From Hoeflea sp. (GTDB lineage: Bacteria; Pseudomonadota; Alphaproteobacteria; Rhizobiales; Rhizobiaceae), in the NCBI RefSeq assembly GCF_002733955.1, contig NZ_NVXQ01000002.1:361409-425408 (forward strand): a stretch of DNA of 64,000 nt, written 5' to 3'. The notes under the pieces were generated by a model, which was not told where the DNA came from, did no database searches, and worked only from the letters and a program-made list of their open reading frames with translations. Positions within the stretch are counted from its first letter, which is position 1. The number at the start of each line of letters is the position of its first letter. Position numbers and translations under genes: made by a program. Positions 1 to 9,193 of the stretch are shown in pieces.

Positions 1-1006
1 GCACGTCGAAATTGCCGGAAATCTGGCCTGTACCGCCCAGGATCGGCTCACGGATCACCGGAGCAGAAACAACCTGGTCATCAAGCACGATGGCAAATGG
101 CAGACCGACAAACTGGGTCGTGGCCTGGCCAAAACGCTGTCCGCCCTTCGAATCGAAGCGGAAGCTGACGATCGGTTCGTTGGTGCGCTGGTCATAGCCG
201 GCCTGCGCATCGACCAGGTTTTCGCCCGAGACCAGAACCGTGCGCTGAATGAGATAGGGAATCGGCGGATCGTCAGTGGTGTAGAGAACTTCCGAATTGG
301 CCGGCGGACGCCCCTGGATCGCTTCCTGCACCGGCATCGTAGTGTCCACCATCCGGAACGCCAGCTTCGCAGTCTGGTTGAGCAGGTTCTTGAGCCGCTC
401 GGGGTCATCAAGCCCGGGAACCTGAACCAGAATTCGATCATCGCCCTGGCGCTGGATCACGGGCTCGGTCGTACCCAGCTCGTCGATACGCTTGCGCACC
501 ACTTCAATCGACTGCGCCACAGCTGATGACACCCGGTAGGTAATGCCCTCATCCGTCAGCAGAATACGCAACTGTCCGGGCCGCATTTCCTCGACGGTCG
601 CTTCCGTCACGGTGCCGCCACCGAACAGTCCTGCACTCACCGGTTCGGAAAGTTCGGCAAGGATTTCCTTGGCTTCCTCGACCCGGGCATCGTCGCGGAT
701 CCGCACCTGCACCATCTGGCCAGTGCCCGAAAGCCCTGTGTAACCAATGCCCGCTTCGCGCAACAGGCGCCGCACATCATCAACCGTTGTGGTCAACCGG
801 TCCTTGATGATGTCCTCGCGTTCCACCTGCAACAGCATGTAGGACCCACCCTGCAGATCGAGGCCGAGGGTGAGCTGCTTGGATGGCACCCAGTCCGGCA
901 GAGCTTCGGTCTGTTGCTGGCTGAGAACATTCGGGAACGCGAACACCACGCCGGCAAGCACCGCTAGCCAGATGAGAGTAGTTTTCCAACGGGAGAAATA
1001 AAGCAT
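1..1006 (-). CDS. secD: Protein translocase subunit SecD (C-terminal part outside window)
   Basis: SecD is an inner-membrane partner of SecYEG that uses the proton gradient to finish export of proteins into the periplasm. The first 335 codons are visible, read from an ATG at 1006. A membrane segment covers about residues 9-28, followed by the family motif LGLDLQGG at about 47-54 and the periplasmic P1 domain. The motif ISGNF lies near the left edge. The gene follows yajC on the same strand with a 93-bp gap, the usual yajC-secD order. The C-terminal membrane half, and any secF, lie outside the window. Confidence 0.95.
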   Translation of the reverse strand, partial: MLYFSRWKTTLIWLAVLAGVVFAFPNVLSQQQTEALPDWVPSKQLTLGLDLQGGSYMLLQVEREDIIKDRLTTTVDDVRRLLREAGIGYTGLSGTGQMVQVRIRDDARVEEAKEILAELSEPVSAGLFGGGTVTEATVEEMRPGQLRILLTDEGITYRVSSAVAQSIEVVRKRIDELGTTEPVIQRQGDDRILVQVPGLDDPERLKNLLNQTAKLAFRMVDTTMPVQEAIQGRPPANSEVLYTTDDPPIPYLIQRTVLVSGENLVDAQAGYDQRTNEPIVSFRFDSKGGQRFGQATTQFVGLPFAIVLDDQVVSAPVIREPILGGTGQISGNFDV

Positions 1007-1099
1007 GGGGCTCTCGGTTCATCCTCGGGGACGAAATGGGGAAATGGATGCACGGTGCCGTATCGCGGACAGGAACCATGCCCTGTCCGCATTTTGCGG

Positions 1100-1423
1100 C
1101 TATTCCTTGACCGGCTCGCCCTTGACGCGAACATCGGCAATCAGGCTGCGCACCAGACGAACCTTGACGCCGTCGGCGATCTCGACTTCCAGCTCGGCAT
1201 CATCAATCACCTTGGTCACCTTGGCAACCATGCCGCCGCCGGTCACCACCTGGTCGCCACGGCGAACATTGGCGAGCATTTCCGCGCGCTTCTTCATCTG
1301 CGTCCGCTGCGGGCGGATGATGAGAAAATACATGATCACGAAGATCAGCAGGAACGGCAGGATCGACATCAGGATCTCGCTGCCGCCGCCTGCGGTCTGG
1401 GCATAGGCCGGGGTTACAAACAT
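1100..1423 (-). CDS. yajC: Preprotein translocase subunit YajC
   Basis: YajC is a small single-pass inner-membrane protein that associates with SecDF and the SecYEG translocon. The product is 107 residues. A membrane helix covers about residues 17-36, followed by the family signature IIRPQR and a basic cytoplasmic tail. The open frame extends further upstream, but the ATG at 1423 is chosen because AAGGAG lies just before it and because the family begins at this point. It heads a yajC-secD transcription unit. Confidence 0.95.
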   Translation of the reverse strand: MFVTPAYAQTAGGGSEILMSILPFLLIFVIMYFLIIRPQRTQMKKRAEMLANVRRGDQVVTGGGMVAKVTKVIDDAELEVEIADGVKVRLVRSLIADVRVKGEPVKE

Positions 1424-1722
1424 GAAAAACTCCTTGAAGATATAGCATGGAGCCCCGGAAACGGGCCGCCAACAGTCGAGCGGAATATAGTGGCAAGATA
1501 GCCGATTGCAACGCAAACATGGCCTGTCCCCGGCTGATTTCCCACTCTAAACCGCTTTTCGGCATTGCCGCTCCATGCTACCCGCTCTCCATCACCTCTC
1601 GCAGCGACAGTTTTGCCGTTCACCCGTCAAACTGCGGGGGAGAAGACGACCGGCGCCGATTTCCGATTGGACTGTCAGGTCGGCAATCGCAGCAGCGCAT
1701 CAGACAGTCACGGGACAAAGAC
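1424..1722. other. Divergent intergenic region, yajC / DUF815 ATPase
   Basis: About 300 bp separate two divergently transcribed genes. Open frames crossing it are upstream extensions of the real genes and show no family resemblance. Promoters for both genes are presumably here, but no convincing consensus pair was recognised. Confidence 0.5.
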
Positions 1723-2592
1723 ATGCAAGATCAGACCGCCCAGCAAATCCTCGCAGAACTCGCACGGCTTTCCCGTGCGGTGGAATCACTTGCCCCCGCA
1801 CCCCGTCCCGCTATCGACTTCGAAGCCGCAGACTGTTTCGTCTGGAATGCAGAGGCCCATCACCTCGCCCCGGTGGGCAAACCCAACCGCATCGACATCG
1901 GCCTGATCAAGGGTGTCGACCATGTGCGCGATATCCTGGTCGACAACACCCGGCGCTTTGCCCGCGGACTGCCGGCAAACAATGTGCTTCTATGGGGCGC
2001 ACGCGGCATGGGAAAATCGTCGCTGGTCAAATCCGCCCACGCAGAACTTTCCACTGAAGCCGAGACCATCGCTCCGTTGAAACTGATCGAAATTCACCGG
2101 GAGGACATCAACTCCCTGCCCGAGCTGATGGCCATCCTCAGGCCCTCCGACAACCGTTTCATCCTGTTTTGCGATGATCTCTCTTTCGATCATGACGACA
2201 CCGCCTACAAGTCGCTCAAGGCAGCACTCGACGGCGGCATCGAAGGCCGGCCGGAAAATGTCGTGCTTTACGCCACCTCCAACCGCAGACACCTGCTGCC
2301 GCGCGACATGATCGAAAACGAGCGCTCCACTGCCATCAATCCCAGCGAAACCGTGGAAGAGAAAGTCTCTCTCTCCGACCGCTTCGGGCTATGGCTCGGA
2401 TTCCACAAATGCAACCAGGACGAATATCTCGAAATGGTCACAGGCTATGCAGATCACTTTGATCTCAAGATCACACCCGAAGATCTGCAGGCTCAGGCGA
2501 TGGAATGGTCGACCACCCGTGGCGCGCGGTCCGGCCGCGTTGCCTGGCAGTTCATCCAGGATCTGGCCGGCCGCCACGGCCAGAGGCTTTGA
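1723..2592 (+). CDS. DUF815-family AAA ATPase
   Basis: This 289-residue cytoplasmic P-loop ATPase belongs to the DUF815 family, whose cellular role is not established. The Walker A motif GARGMGKS is at about residues 92-99, a Walker B-like FILFCDD at about 146-152, and a sensor-like LYATSNRRHL further on. An upstream extension of the frame exists, but the ATG at 1723 gives the usual family start (MQDQTAQQIL). The gene stands alone, divergent from yajC, and ends at a strong bidirectional terminator shared with the M23 gene. Confidence 0.85.
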   Translation: MQDQTAQQILAELARLSRAVESLAPAPRPAIDFEAADCFVWNAEAHHLAPVGKPNRIDIGLIKGVDHVRDILVDNTRRFARGLPANNVLLWGARGMGKSSLVKSAHAELSTEAETIAPLKLIEIHREDINSLPELMAILRPSDNRFILFCDDLSFDHDDTAYKSLKAALDGGIEGRPENVVLYATSNRRHLLPRDMIENERSTAINPSETVEEKVSLSDRFGLWLGFHKCNQDEYLEMVTGYADHFDLKITPEDLQAQAMEWSTTRGARSGRVAWQFIQDLAGRHGQRL

Positions 2593-2619
2593 CCCGATCT
2601 GGTATTGGCGATGAAACAC

Positions 2620-2652
2620 AAAAAGGCCGGCACCCGTAAGTGCCGGCCTTTT
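2620..2652. terminator. Bidirectional rho-independent terminator
   Basis: A perfect 9-bp stem (GGCCGGCAC with GTGCCGGCC, loop CCGTAA) is flanked by an A-run on the left and a T-run on the right. It lies between convergent genes (DUF815 ATPase and M23 protein) and can serve both. Confidence 0.88.
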
Positions 2653-2672
2653 CACTTTCGCCTGGAGGGGCG

Positions 2673-4433
2673 CTATTCCAGATATTGGGTCGGGTCTACC
2701 GGTGAGGCATTCTTGCGCACTTCGAAGTGCAGCCGCGGGGTCTTGGCGACACCGGTCATTCCCGAATTGGCGATCACCTGGCCACGGGCCACCTTGTCAC
2801 CGCGGGAGACGTTGAGTTTGTCGGCGTGGGCATAGACCGTCACCAGCCCGTCATCGTGCCGGATCAGAACCGTCTTGCCATATTCCTTCAGCCCGTCGCC
2901 GGAATAGATCACAACACCGTTTTCGGCGGCCTTGACCGGCGTTCCGGTCGGCATTGAAATGTCGATGCCGTCATTGCGCTTGCCGTTTTCGCTCTTGCCG
3001 AAGCCGGTGATGACCTGGCCGCGGGCCGGCCAGCGGAACTTGTCTATCCCGGTTGCCGCAGGCGCAACCGCCGCGATTTCACCCTTGGTTTTGGCCGCCA
3101 CACTGTCTCCACCCGACTGCACCGGCGGGGTGTAAACCTTGGGCGTTGGCGTCTGTTCAACCGATGCGGTCGTTGACGAATCGAGCCTTGAAGCTGCCGC
3201 ACCAGGAATGGTGAGCGACTGTCCGATTCGGATGTTGCTCCCGGTCAGGTCATTGGCAGCTTTAAGCGCGTCCACGCTGACACCGTGACCACGGGCGATC
3301 TTGCTCAGCGTGTCACCGCCTTTGACCACGTAGACGCCGCCTGTAGCCTGACCGGAGTTCGACCCGGTTTCGCTGACTGTGCGGCTGGCAACCTCTTGCC
3401 TGTCAGGATTGCGCAGCGACGGCGCCGCAGGCAACACCGCAACATCGCGAACCGGCGAAGGAGCGGGGACCGGCAGCCGGTCATGCTTGACCTCGCCCCG
3501 CATTCCGGATCCGGAATTGGAGGCACGGGTCTTTGGATTGTTGTCCGGTGCCGACACCGGTGCCTGGCGCGAATAGACATAGATCGGGATCAGCAATTGC
3601 CGTCCGCTCGCCACCCGCGACGCATCCTCGATACCATTGGCCTTCATGATTTCGGAGGCCGGCACGCCGTAACGCTTGGACAAGTTGTAGATGGTCTCGC
3701 CTTCACCAAGTGTGATCCGGGTTGCGCCGGTTGTCGTCCATCCCGCGCTTTGCGGGGCAGAACCAGTGACAATCGGATCGGGTGCCAGAACCGGATCAGC
3801 ATTCTGGTAGCGCGGGTCTACCGGCACGGCTGCTGACATTTCACGTGGCCGCTCGGGAAAAGCTTGCGAAGCCGCTGCGGGCGCCGCTGAGCGAACCATC
3901 GGCTCCAGCGTCGGTGCGGCAGCTGTTTGGACCGGCTGGGATGCAGGCTTGCTCGCGGGCAAGGCCCTGCGCGCAACCGAAGAAACCCGCTGCACACCAC
4001 TCGTGATCAAGTTCGAGGAAGAGGACGCGACCCGCGCAGCGGCTCCGGGAATGGAACCGGTCGAGGTCGGATCATAGCCTTGCTGGGACGGCGCCCGGTA
4101 ATCACCTGGAAACGCCTGCGAGACCCCTGATGGAGCTTGCGGGAACGCCTGCTGGTTGGCGCTTGGCGCTTGCGGATAGCTGTTGTTTTGCGGATAGGAG
4201 GCAGCCTGGGGATAGCCACCGGCCACCGCGCCCGGATTGCCGCCGATGCTGCCCATCGGCGCGAGCGTGTCCGCAGCCGGCTGGGGAACAGAAGCTGTCA
4301 GCAACTGATCCGTGTTTCGATAGGAAAAGCGGCTTGCATCCGAGCTGCACGCGGCGGCCGAACTTGCCAACAGCGCGACACCGAGCAAACGAGTTACCGA
4401 TGTGCCGGAAACGACAGTCTGTCTGAGACGCAT
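2673..4433 (-). CDS. NlpD/DipM-like lipoprotein with LysM repeats and M23 domain
   Basis: The product is a 586-residue envelope protein that probably activates cell-wall amidases during septum splitting. The N-terminus has a signal sequence ending in a lipobox-like cysteine at about residue 29. A long Pro/Gln/Ser-rich linker follows, then two LysM domains (about 235-280 and 370-415) and a C-terminal M23 domain (about 475-580). In the M23 domain the first zinc ligand position is Asn (NDGIDIS) rather than His, as in the non-catalytic activator NlpD. HFEV near the end is kept. The start at 4433 is chosen over 4445 to begin at the basic signal peptide. The gene follows surE-pcm, the classical surE-pcm-nlpD order. 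Confidence 0.85.
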   Translation of the reverse strand: MRLRQTVVSGTSVTRLLGVALLASSAAACSSDASRFSYRNTDQLLTASVPQPAADTLAPMGSIGGNPGAVAGGYPQAASYPQNNSYPQAPSANQQAFPQAPSGVSQAFPGDYRAPSQQGYDPTSTGSIPGAAARVASSSSNLITSGVQRVSSVARRALPASKPASQPVQTAAAPTLEPMVRSAAPAAASQAFPERPREMSAAVPVDPRYQNADPVLAPDPIVTGSAPQSAGWTTTGATRITLGEGETIYNLSKRYGVPASEIMKANGIEDASRVASGRQLLIPIYVYSRQAPVSAPDNNPKTRASNSGSGMRGEVKHDRLPVPAPSPVRDVAVLPAAPSLRNPDRQEVASRTVSETGSNSGQATGGVYVVKGGDTLSKIARGHGVSVDALKAANDLTGSNIRIGQSLTIPGAAASRLDSSTTASVEQTPTPKVYTPPVQSGGDSVAAKTKGEIAAVAPAATGIDKFRWPARGQVITGFGKSENGKRNDGIDISMPTGTPVKAAENGVVIYSGDGLKEYGKTVLIRHDDGLVTVYAHADKLNVSRGDKVARGQVIANSGMTGVAKTPRLHFEVRKNASPVDPTQYLE

Positions 4434-4538
4434 AACACTACCCAATCAACGCAAAACCAATTGAGTTGATTAAAGCGCGTTAGTGTTACTCATCAGTTAA
4501 GACCGCAGAATTCGGCGCATTTTGTGGCAATTTTCGGC

Positions 4539-5192
4539 CTACAAGGCGGCTGCGACACCGGGAATGAAAGCGCGGTAAGGAACCTCGAAAAGATCTTCGC
4601 GTTCAAACCTGCTGCCGATTTTTGTCAGTCGCATCATCACCGTCGGGCCGTCTTCCTGAAGCAACGGCGCGAGCATGATCCCGCCTGTTGCCAGCTGATC
4701 GACAAACTGGCGTGGCATGACATCAAAAGCACAGGTTGCAACGATCCGGTCGAAACTGCCCTCCCCGGTCACCCCCTTGAGCCCGTCGGCCTGACGCGAC
4801 ACGATATTGCCAAGACCCAGATGGGCAAAGCGCTGCTGTGCCAGCTGCACCAGCGTCTTGTAGCGGTCAACCGTGACCACGCGCTCGGCCAATCGTGCCG
4901 CCACAGCAGCCAGAAAACCGCTTCCGGTCCCCAGGTCAAGCACGCGCTGCCCGGGCTCTATGGAGAGCATGATGATCAGCCTAGCAACAAGATCTGCGCT
5001 TTCTGCAAAGCCACCGCAATCAATCGGCACCAGCCGGTCCTGATAGGCAGCGTCGGTGTGGGCCGCCGACAGGAAAAGGGTGCGGGGCGTCTGCTCGAGT
5101 GCCGTCAGCAACGCCTTGTCGGCCAGCCCTTCCGCCCTCAGGCGCAGGAAAAGCCCGGCGAACCCCTCTTTCTCCGCCAGTCGCGCATTCAC
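4539..5192 (-). CDS. pcm: Protein-L-isoaspartate O-methyltransferase-like protein (first copy)
   Basis: PIMT enzymes use S-adenosylmethionine to methylate damaged isoaspartyl residues so that they can revert to aspartate. The product has 217 residues with the SAM-binding motif VLDLGTGSG at about 84-92. The canonical PIMT motif GQTIS, expected at about residues 59-64, reads CGGFAES here, so substrate specificity is less certain than the fold. The gene begins 3 bp after surE ends and is almost certainly co-transcribed with it and serS. A second PIMT-like gene lies at 31323-31997. Confidence 0.8.
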   Translation of the reverse strand: MNARLAEKEGFAGLFLRLRAEGLADKALLTALEQTPRTLFLSAAHTDAAYQDRLVPIDCGGFAESADLVARLIIMLSIEPGQRVLDLGTGSGFLAAVAARLAERVVTVDRYKTLVQLAQQRFAHLGLGNIVSRQADGLKGVTGEGSFDRIVATCAFDVMPRQFVDQLATGGIMLAPLLQEDGPTVMMRLTKIGSRFEREDLFEVPYRAFIPGVAAAL

Positions 5193-5195
5193 GGT

Positions 5196-5948
5196 TCAGT
5201 CTTCCAGAGCTTTGGCTATCTGGTCCTGCACGGCATGATTGGTCAGGTCCAGCTTCAACGGCGTCACCGAAACATAGCCATTTGAGATCGCCTTGATGTC
5301 GCTGTTGGCTTCGGGCGAGAAATCCCGGCGTCCGAATTTGAGCCAGAAATAGGGAAACCCTCGACCGTCCTTGCGCTCTTCGATCGACAGGCCGTGCGTC
5401 ATTTGCCCCTGATCGGTCACCACCACGCCCTTGACCTCGTCGGCGGGGCAATTGGGGAAATTGGCGTTGAGCAATGTGCCCGCTGGCAGATCGATCTTGA
5501 TAAGCTTCTTGAGCAGCTCCGGCGCATGCGTCTCGACCACATCCCAGGGCATGATCCGGCCATGATTGTAGGCCTGGCTGATGGCAATCGAGCGAACGCC
5601 CAGCAACGTGCCTTCGATCGCGCCGGCGACGGTTCCCGAATAGGTCACGTCATCAGCAACGTTTTGCCCTGCATTGACGCCCGACAGCACCAGGTCGGGT
5701 TTTTCGTCCATCAGGCTCTTGATCGCCATGATCACGCAATCGGTTGGCGTGCCGCGCAGCGCAAAGGTCTTGTCACGCACCTTGCGCAGCCGCAACGGCT
5801 CGGAAAGCGTCAGCGAATGCGCAAGTCCGCTCTGGTCGGTTTCAGGCGCCACGATCCAGACATCGTCTGAAAGCGTCCGTGCGATGCGCTCAAGCACCTC
5901 AAGTCCCTCGGCATGAATACCGTCGTCGTTGGTGATGAGAATACGCAT
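5196..5948 (-). CDS. surE: 5'/3'-nucleotidase SurE
   Basis: SurE is a metal-dependent survival phosphatase acting on nucleoside monophosphates. The 250-residue product starts with the family signature [10 protein letters not shown], which carries the two metal-binding aspartates. It continues with APETDQSG and SGVNAGQN, the other metal-site segments. The frame is open upstream, but the ATG at 5948 gives the exact family N-terminus and has AGGAG before it. It lies between serS and pcm on one strand with gaps of 25 and 3 bp. Confidence 0.95.
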   Translation of the reverse strand: MRILITNDDGIHAEGLEVLERIARTLSDDVWIVAPETDQSGLAHSLTLSEPLRLRKVRDKTFALRGTPTDCVIMAIKSLMDEKPDLVLSGVNAGQNVADDVTYSGTVAGAIEGTLLGVRSIAISQAYNHGRIMPWDVVETHAPELLKKLIKIDLPAGTLLNANFPNCPADEVKGVVVTDQGQMTHGLSIEERKDGRGFPYFWLKFGRRDFSPEANSDIKAISNGYVSVTPLKLDLTNHAVQDQIAKALED

Positions 5949-5973
5949 GGTCTGCACTCCTGAAATGAAAGAA

Positions 5974-7257
5974 TTACGCCGCCTTTTCGATCCTGGTGAT
6001 CCCGCCCATATAGGGCCGGAGCACGTCTGGAACGGTAATCGTCCCATCGGCGTTTTGATAATTTTCGATCACCGCGATCAGCGCCCGGCCAACAGCCACG
6101 CCCGATCCGTTCAGCGTGTGCACGAACCGCGTTGCCTTGTCGCCGGCCTTGCGGCAACGCGCATTCATGCGGCGTCCCTGAAAGTCGCCACAGACCGAAC
6201 AGGATGAAATTTCACGGTAGGCCTTCTGTCCCGGCAGCCAGACCTCGATGTCATAGGTCTTGCGCGCGCCAAATCCCATGTCGCCGGTGCACAACACGAT
6301 GGTGCGATAGTGCAGCCCCAAACCCTTGAGCACGGCTTCCGCGTTGGTCGTCATGCGCTCGTGCTCTTCAAGCGACGTTTCCGGCGTTGTCACCGAAACC
6401 AGTTCAACCTTGGTGAACTGGTGCTGGCGCAGCATGCCGCGCGTGTCACGGCCGGCAGAGCCCGCCTCCGAGCGGAAACAGGCTGTCTGCGCCACATAGC
6501 GCTTGGGCAACTCTTCCTCGGCAATGATTTCGCCGGCCGCCATATAGGCCAAAGGCACTTCCGCGGTCGGGATCAGCCAGCGGCCGTCGGTGGTCTTGAA
6601 CAGGTCGTCGCCGAATTTCGGCAACTTGTCGGTGCCATAGGCCGCAGCATCATTGACCATCAGCGGCGGATTGACTTCGGTGTACCCATGCTCACCGGTG
6701 TGCAGATCGAGCATGTACTGGCCGAGCGCCCGCTCGAGCCGTGCGAGGCCGCCTGAAAGGATGGTGAAGCGTGCACCCGACATCTTCGCCGCGCGCTCGA
6801 AATCCATCATCCCCAGCGCTTCGCCGAGCTCGAAATGTTCTTTCGGCTCAAACCCGAGATCCGGTTTGAGGCCAGAGACGCGGACCTCGACATTGTCGCT
6901 TTCGTCCTTGCCCACCGGCACGTCGTCGAGCGGGATGTTGGGCAGCACCGACAAGGCATATTTGAGCGCTTCGTCGAGCTCCCGCTCCTTGGCTTCACCG
7001 GCCTGAAGCTCATCCTTGATGGTCGCGACTTCAGCCTTCAGGCTGTCGGCCTTGGCCTGGTCCTTGGACGCCATCGCCTTGCCGATTTCCTTGGAGGCCG
7101 CATTGCGGCGTTCCTGCAGCGCCTGCAGCTGGCCGACATGGCTGCGCCGCGCTTCATCGAGCGCGATCAGTTGCTGCGCCTGCGCCTCCGCGCCGCGCTT
7201 CGCCAGCGCTGCGTCAAGGGCTTCGGGGTTCTCACGTATCCATTTGATGTCAAGCAT
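5974..7257 (-). CDS. serS: Seryl-tRNA synthetase
   Basis: The enzyme charges tRNA-Ser with serine. The 427-residue product is of normal length. It has an N-terminal coiled-coil arm (about residues 25-105) and a class II catalytic core with motif 2 ([14 protein letters not shown]) and motif 3 near the C-terminus ([14 protein letters not shown]). It lies downstream of tatC with an 81-bp gap and upstream of surE, an arrangement common in Rhizobiales. Confidence 0.97.
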   Translation of the reverse strand: MLDIKWIRENPEALDAALAKRGAEAQAQQLIALDEARRSHVGQLQALQERRNAASKEIGKAMASKDQAKADSLKAEVATIKDELQAGEAKERELDEALKYALSVLPNIPLDDVPVGKDESDNVEVRVSGLKPDLGFEPKEHFELGEALGMMDFERAAKMSGARFTILSGGLARLERALGQYMLDLHTGEHGYTEVNPPLMVNDAAAYGTDKLPKFGDDLFKTTDGRWLIPTAEVPLAYMAAGEIIAEEELPKRYVAQTACFRSEAGSAGRDTRGMLRQHQFTKVELVSVTTPETSLEEHERMTTNAEAVLKGLGLHYRTIVLCTGDMGFGARKTYDIEVWLPGQKAYREISSCSVCGDFQGRRMNARCRKAGDKATRFVHTLNGSGVAVGRALIAVIENYQNADGTITVPDVLRPYMGGITRIEKAA

Positions 7258-7338
7258 GGCAGGTTCCGGTACTCGATTGGCAGCGCCAGACCCGCAACCG
7301 TGCCGTCAGACGGCACGGCGCAAAATCAAGACCGGAGC

Positions 7339-8175
7339 TCAGGCGTCCCCTTCGGGATCAGAGGCTGCCGCCGATGCTTCTTCGGCTTCCGCCACGGCCG
7401 CTCTCGCAGCGCGCTGGCGCTCCACGAGTCGGGCGCAATAGATGGCAATCTCGTAAAGAATGATGGTAGGCAGCGCAAGCCCGATCTGGGAGACCGGATC
7501 CGGCGGTGTCAGGATGGCGGCTGCGACAAACGCCGCGACAATGGCGTATTTGCGCTTGTCGGCAAGGCCCTGGCTGGACACCAGCCCGACGCGTGCCAAG
7601 AGCGTGGTCACCACCGGCAGCTGGAACACCAGCCCAAAGGCAAAGATCAGGGTCATGATCAGCCCGAGATACTCGGACACCTTGGGCAGCAGCATGATCG
7701 AGGCTTCACCCGTACCGCCGACCTGCTCCATCGACAGGAAGAACCACATCACCATCGGCGTGAAGAAGAAATACACCAGCGCGGCACCAAGCAGGAACAA
7801 CAGCGGCGAGGCAACCAGGAACGGCAGGAAGGCCCCGCGCTCGTTCTTGTAGAGCCCCGGTGCCACGAACTTGTAGACCTGCGCCGCGATCATCGGAAAC
7901 GCCAGCACCAGGCCGCCGAACATGCCGATCTTGATCTGGGTGAAGAAGAACTCCTGCGGCGCGGTATAGATCAGCTCGATCTTGCGGTCTGACATTCCTG
8001 CCCAGTCCACCGCCCAGGTAAAGGGCTGAACCAGCATGTTAAACAGCGGCTTGGCGAAGGCGAAGCACAGCAGGAAAGCGAGAAAGAACGCGCCAATGGC
8101 CCACATCAGGCGATTGCGCAGTTCCAGCAGATGCGTCATCAGCGGCTGCGGCTTGTCATCGATATCGTCGGTCAC
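7339..8175 (-). CDS. tatC: Sec-independent translocase subunit TatC
   Basis: TatC is the multispanning core of the twin-arginine translocase and recognises the RR signal of folded exported proteins. The product has 278 residues and about six membrane helices. The N-terminal cytoplasmic segment LMTHLLELRNRL and the YTAPQEFFFTQIK segment are typical. An Ala/Glu-rich tail of about 25 residues follows the last helix. The start overlaps the tatB stop by 4 bp, indicating translational coupling. A likely Tat substrate, the CpdB-like protein, is encoded at 50286-52277. Confidence 0.97.
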   Translation of the reverse strand: MTDDIDDKPQPLMTHLLELRNRLMWAIGAFFLAFLLCFAFAKPLFNMLVQPFTWAVDWAGMSDRKIELIYTAPQEFFFTQIKIGMFGGLVLAFPMIAAQVYKFVAPGLYKNERGAFLPFLVASPLLFLLGAALVYFFFTPMVMWFFLSMEQVGGTGEASIMLLPKVSEYLGLIMTLIFAFGLVFQLPVVTTLLARVGLVSSQGLADKRKYAIVAAFVAAAILTPPDPVSQIGLALPTIILYEIAIYCARLVERQRAARAAVAEAEEASAAASDPEGDA

Positions 8176-8912
8176 GCCTGGCCCTCGCCGTTAGGTTTCT
8201 TGGCGCGAGGCGCACTTTTGGCCGCCGCCGGCTTTGCAGGCGCTTTGGCCCTGGATGCGGGCGTTGCGGCTTTTGCAGCAGATTTTGGAGCGGGAGACTT
8301 AGCTGCGACAGACTTGGCCGCCGCAGCTGTCTTGGCTGCCGCGGGCTTGGCTTTTGCGGAGGCCGCTGCCTTGGTGGTCTTGGCCGCAGCAGGCTTTGCC
8401 TGTGCCGATGCCTTGGCTGACTTGGCCGAGGCAGGTTTTGCAGCAGCCGACTTGTCTGCGGCAGGTGCATTCGGGTCAGGTTTTGCCGCTGTTTCGGCAG
8501 GCTTGGTCGCCGGCCAGCTCTCCGTAAACGCCGGCGGGCCATCATCAAGCTTCATCGTCGGATCAGGAGCAGCCATCTTCGGCGGCTCTTCAGCCGTCGA
8601 AGATGGAGTCTTGACCGATTTTTCCAGATCCGCCTTGATATCCTTTGCCGTGTCCTTGAGCGGGTTTACGGCATCGCGAATGTTCTGCATGGGATTGAGC
8701 TTGCGCGCGTCATCAAACGTCTTCTTGACATCGTCAAGCTCCGCTTCCCGCAGCGCATCGTCGAACTGACCGCGAAACTCGGAAGCCATGGCTCTGAGTT
8801 TCTTGGTTGTTCGCCCGAAGGCGCGCAGCATGGGCGGCAGGTCTTTTGGACCAACCACGACGATCAGCACAATGGCTACGACCAGAAGTTCTGGCCAACC
8901 GATGTCGAACAT
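8172..8912 (-). CDS. tatB: Sec-independent translocase subunit TatB
   Basis: TatB pairs with TatC in the signal-peptide receptor complex. The 246-residue product starts with the TatB N-terminal helix (MFDIGWPELLVVAIVLIVVV) and the GPKDLP turn, followed by an amphipathic helix. From about residue 130 to the end it is a low-complexity Ala/Lys/Pro tail, longer than in many TatB proteins and probably disordered. It overlaps tatC by 4 bp and follows tatA after 41 bp. Confidence 0.96.
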   Translation of the reverse strand: MFDIGWPELLVVAIVLIVVVGPKDLPPMLRAFGRTTKKLRAMASEFRGQFDDALREAELDDVKKTFDDARKLNPMQNIRDAVNPLKDTAKDIKADLEKSVKTPSSTAEEPPKMAAPDPTMKLDDGPPAFTESWPATKPAETAAKPDPNAPAADKSAAAKPASAKSAKASAQAKPAAAKTTKAAASAKAKPAAAKTAAAAKSVAAKSPAPKSAAKAATPASRAKAPAKPAAAKSAPRAKKPNGEGQA

Positions 8913-8953
8913 TCAGACGTCTCCTCACCCGTCAGGGCAACGGGATTGGGATA

Positions 8954-9154
8954 TCAGCTACGATCCTTGGCTTCTTCAGCCTTGCTTTCAACAGTCTTGG
9001 TCTCAGGCGCGGTTTCGTCGTCGCCCATACCCTTCTTGAAGCTCTTGATGCCCTTGGCAACATCGCCCATCAGCTCCGGAATCTTGCCGCGGCCGAAAAG
9101 AAGCAGGACAACGACCAGAACGATCAGCCAATGCCAGATACTAAATGAACCCAT
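8954..9154 (-). CDS. tatA: Sec-independent translocase subunit TatA
   Basis: TatA oligomerises to form the Tat pore. The product is 66 residues: an N-terminal membrane helix (about residues 6-21), the [12 protein letters not shown] hinge, an amphipathic helix and a charged tail. The ATG at 9154 is chosen over an upstream extension because it gives the family start MGSFSIWHW and has GGAGAG before it. It heads tatABC. Confidence 0.96.
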   Translation of the reverse strand: MGSFSIWHWLIVLVVVLLLFGRGKIPELMGDVAKGIKSFKKGMGDDETAPETKTVESKAEEAKDRS

Positions 9155-9193
9155 GATACTCTCCTGTATGCATTCCACCCTGATTTAGGATGT

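Noticed and set aside
2673..4433. Loss of the first zinc ligand in the M23 domain as a novelty
   Set aside because: NlpD-type amidase activators are known to have the same change, so this only refines the annotation.
8172..8912. Ala/Lys/Pro repeats in tatB as a DNA repeat array
   Set aside because: The units are irregular in sequence and length and encode a low-complexity protein tail; no spacer-repeat structure as in CRISPR is present.
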